Both the position numbers and the translations under genes were made by a program. A stretch of DNA of 64,000 bases from Microvelia longipes (Eukaryota; Arthropoda; Insecta; Hemiptera; Veliidae): positions 47,345,265 to 47,409,264 of the forward strand of contig JACMZG010001908.1 of NCBI GenBank assembly GCA_018340805.1, in the 5' to 3' direction. Positions 60,981-64,000 of the stretch are shown in pieces. Under the pieces are notes generated by a model. It ran no database searches, was not told the origin of the DNA, and saw nothing but the letters and a program-made list of their open reading frames with translations. The number at the start of each line of letters is the position of its first letter. Position 1 is the stretch's first letter.

Positions 60981-63900
60981 CAATACTATATTTTCCTACT
61001 TATCAAACCCCTTCTTGTTAATCTATTTTCTATAGGCGCTTCCTTTATCTGATTGAAACACGGTACATGCATAAATCATGCGGTAAAGGGTGATATAACG
61101 TGGTAAGGTGTTCTCTTGCAGTTTAACTGGTCCTAAGACTGTCGAGTTGAAACCAACGAATTAAGATTGGTCCGACCCAATCTGTCTGAAAAGCTGTAAA
61201 ACAATCAAATATGTTTTATATAAAATTAAATCTGTTTTAAAGTAATATGACTGACTTCATTGCGAGCATAATTTTCAAAATGAGGCCAAAAATATATCAA
61301 ATTTGTATACATTTTTGCTTCAAGCCAGACTATAAACATGGACCATTAACAAAGTGGCCCCAAAGGAGCAGATTATATAGCGCTCCAGAGAAGATTGCTG
61401 TGCCACCTAAAAATGCATTTTAGACCACCACAGTGTCCAAGGACCTCAGGTTTGGAATACTTAGGCCTAGTTCTAATAACAGTATACAGACATTAAAACA
61501 ATTTTTACTTTGCAGGTACCGCGTACTCAATGTTTCAGTTTTATTTTAAAAGATAAAACTTTATTTCGAAGTTACAAATGTTTAGTTCTTCTTTACAAAG
61601 TTAAAAAAACATCCAGGTTTTTTTGTACTTTTTGTTTGTAGAGTTAGATTAATAGGTAGAAGTAAAAAAAGTTTACTGCGTATAATCACTCTGAGACAAA
61701 AAAAAAGTTTGTAGGTTTCTCTTCGACCGCCCCAACTCCTTTCATGTTAGAGCAGGAAAATGTTAAAATTTCAGGCCAAACATCAAACATTTATCTTGAC
61801 TAAAAAGCCAGTTGTGTTTTGTCTCTCTTGACCCTTTTTGTATAAACATTGCTTGAATACATGTAGATATAAACATGTTGTTATAGTCATGCTCTTTATG
61901 CTCCTATTCATGCTCCGATAAGGATAATGAAGCAGAAAACTTTTACTATTGACTTAATACCTTACATTTTGTTGAAAATGTTATCTATTTTATTATTCAA
62001 TGAGTCAAAACTAATTCTCTTGGTTTGGTTGATTTAACAATAAATTTCAAGCTCTATTTATACATCAGTAAATTTATGCTACAAATTGAATTAAAAGTTT
62101 ATTTAATTATTTAAATTTGTTTTTGCGTTATTCCTAAAAGCAGTGTCACAAAGTGTTTCATATAAAACATCCTTCTCTCTGTTAGGGTCATTAATTTTTT
62201 ATTTGAAACTAACTACCAAAGAAAAAATTATTTGAAAACGATATTTTGTTCCCAAACGTTTCTGCGGGACAACATAACTTTCGAACGCTTATATTCGGTT
62301 CAGAATTAAACATGACACAAAACTCATCCTTATAAATGCCCTGGACCCTAATATTTATTAAATGTGTATGACGTACATGCAATAATCAACAATAATAACC
62401 CGGAAATTTTAAAAATTTACAAAACATAGAAACGTTATTTGGCGGAGTAGAAATTTGAAAAACATATACTTCTATGAATGTTAATCACACGCGCTAAGTC
62501 AAATTTTTATTTCTAAATTTAACGGTTGACATATTAAACTTAATGTAAACAAATCACGGGTTTTTGCTACATTTAGAAATTTTCTAACATCATGGCACAG
62601 ACAAGACTACTAATACCAACAAATTATTAAGAACAACAAAAATACCATGTGGCCGCTTCGTGGCCAAATGGTTTTTAGCCTCTTTACCATTGGTCGTTGG
62701 CGCTTCGCGGCTATAGACTTTAATGATTGTGGCTTCCGTGCAAAGTGCGAAGGTCACAGAACATCGAAGAAGCCGAATACCACTAGAGTCTATTGACCAG
62801 ATAATTAGGATATGTGTGTCAGCACAATCCGGAACCATTGTGTTAGCTGAAAAATAATTGAGGAATAGATTCTTGTGTAGTTTTTTTTCAATCGAAGTCA
62901 ATGTTTCCGCCTGTGTATGCTTATGCTAAATAGTTAAAATTTAGTGGAGATAATTAATCTTTAACTACTAACTTTCATTAACTGTCATTAATGGACGAGT
63001 TTTCTCCGTTCTTATTAAACATAGGATCCATGATGGATCCATGTTACCACATCATAATATTTCCTATCGCATTCATATTTGGAGTGCTCGACCTTCCATA
63101 TTATAGGATATATCCATATCCTGTGCTAAGTATGTCCTGTACTGTTATCAGAAGAAATTTCCAAAGTCCTTCCTCTAAGATTATATTTTTCCTTACAATT
63201 ACAAAAACGTCAAAATCCTTCGCCTCTGCGACAAACTATATTTAAACATTTATACTATTGTTATTAATTCAAAATTTCTACAATGACTGTAATAACTTTT
63301 AAAATTTATATAGTTAATTAATTTAAAATAAAATATGAGCTTCAAGATTTCCCAGTCATTTAATGCCCTTTATAATAGATTTCTTTGTAGGTAAAAGGGT
63401 TTTTGGCTTAACCAAGTTCTCCTTTTCGTGAACCTTAAACCCTGGGTAGGGTCATTATTTCCAAACCCTAAAACCTGATACACTTTAACTATCCAGCCAT
63501 TAATCAAATCAATAACTTTATAAACTAAATATTATAATAAACAAAAATAAATTTATGTTAATAAATAAATGCTTACATTTACAAATAAATTAATAATACA
63601 ATATTTTGAAATCGGAGGTAATTTTAAAATACATTCAATGATGTTCTTTAATAATTCTATTTTCTTATTAATTGAATACGTAATGAGCGTTTTCTACATT
63701 TTATATTAATTGTTTTATTTTATCAATTAATTTACGGATTTTTAAAATAAATTAAATTAAAAAATGCCATTTCAGATTTTCGACAATCTGCAGTTGTCAA
63801 ATAAAATCTGTAGTAGAAATTTTATTTTGATTACTTTTTTTGCAATCATTAATTTTATGTGTAATTGTTTTCATTTTTATCAATAATTACGCGTTTAATT

Positions 63901-64000
63901 TAATGTTTTACTTTATGACTTAAGTATTTATTTACACTTATTGTTCTGTTGGTTACACATTAAAAACTAATTGTATTAACATATCTGCATGCTTCAAAAA
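60981..64000. other. Right end of window, no recognised gene
   Basis: AT-rich non-coding sequence. Frames at 62590-62901 (- strand) and 62991-63245 (+ strand) show no family motif or splice context. The segment 62640-62720 is locally GC-richer (GTGGCCGCTTCGTGGCC). Confidence 0.5.

Noticed and set aside
62590..62901. 103-codon frame on the - strand
   Set aside because: No motif, no splice context, and composition like the surrounding non-coding DNA.

Overview
This is about 64 kb of AT-rich eukaryotic nuclear DNA. Genes are sparse and split by GT-AG introns, the initiator-like and polyadenylation-like signals look metazoan, and almost everything between exons is repeat-derived. A Ty3/gypsy element with a tRNA-Lys-type primer site, Penelope-like remnants, tRNA-derived SINEs and the gene content point to an arthropod, most likely an insect. 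I would not go below that rank from this sequence alone.

Two host genes converge. On the + strand, four 3' exons (8228-8496, 9305-9469, 15725-15971, 16544-16725) encode at least 286 residues of a Lys/Arg-rich, Cys-containing protein that I do not recognise; its 5' exon or exons were not found. On the - strand, five exons (58351-58300, 23450-23198, 22880-22766, 21746-21536, 18849-18740) join in frame into a complete 246-residue short-chain dehydrogenase/reductase that matches dicarbonyl/L-xylulose reductase (DCXR), with Asn107, Ser136, Tyr149 and Lys153 in place. Its first intron is about 34.8 kb and holds most of the mobile DNA.

Region by region: 1-6700 is non-coding, with an almost pure AT block and then a long T/G-skewed block. 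6700-16700 is the + gene, whose introns hold two minisatellites and several copies of a composite repeat. 16726-18739 is the spacer between the two genes, with a 42-bp minisatellite and a palindrome offering AATAAA on both strands. 18740-23450 holds the four 3' exons of the reductase and a tRNA-derived SINE with perfect target duplications. 23451-58299 is intron 1: a 4.4-kb inverted repeat nested in a composite element, a 9.9-kb gypsy element (31493-41375) with broken gag-pol, a truncated LINE and Penelope-like debris, a 3.1-kb element with CACTGAG termini, and a cluster of strong hairpins. 58352-64000 is upstream of the reductase and holds no recognisable gene.

The most interesting signals are not genes. 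(1) A dispersed repeat of about 312 bp, present in at least five places as 1.x-mers or head-to-head pairs, carries an arrangement that matches the hammerhead ribozyme core: GTC cleavage triplet, CTGATGA-type box, short stem II, GAAA, and a 6-bp stem III. It looks retrozyme-like. (2) A composite repeat joins a roughly 0.5-kb module to a segment derived from the internal promoter of 5S rRNA and to a tail of repeated GAGCGAAGCGAG units; at least six loci carry it. (3) One such composite is split by the 4.4-kb inverted repeat, giving a readable order of insertion. Indel-rich decay of the minisatellites and of gag-pol raises the possibility that part of the apparent damage is consensus error from long reads.
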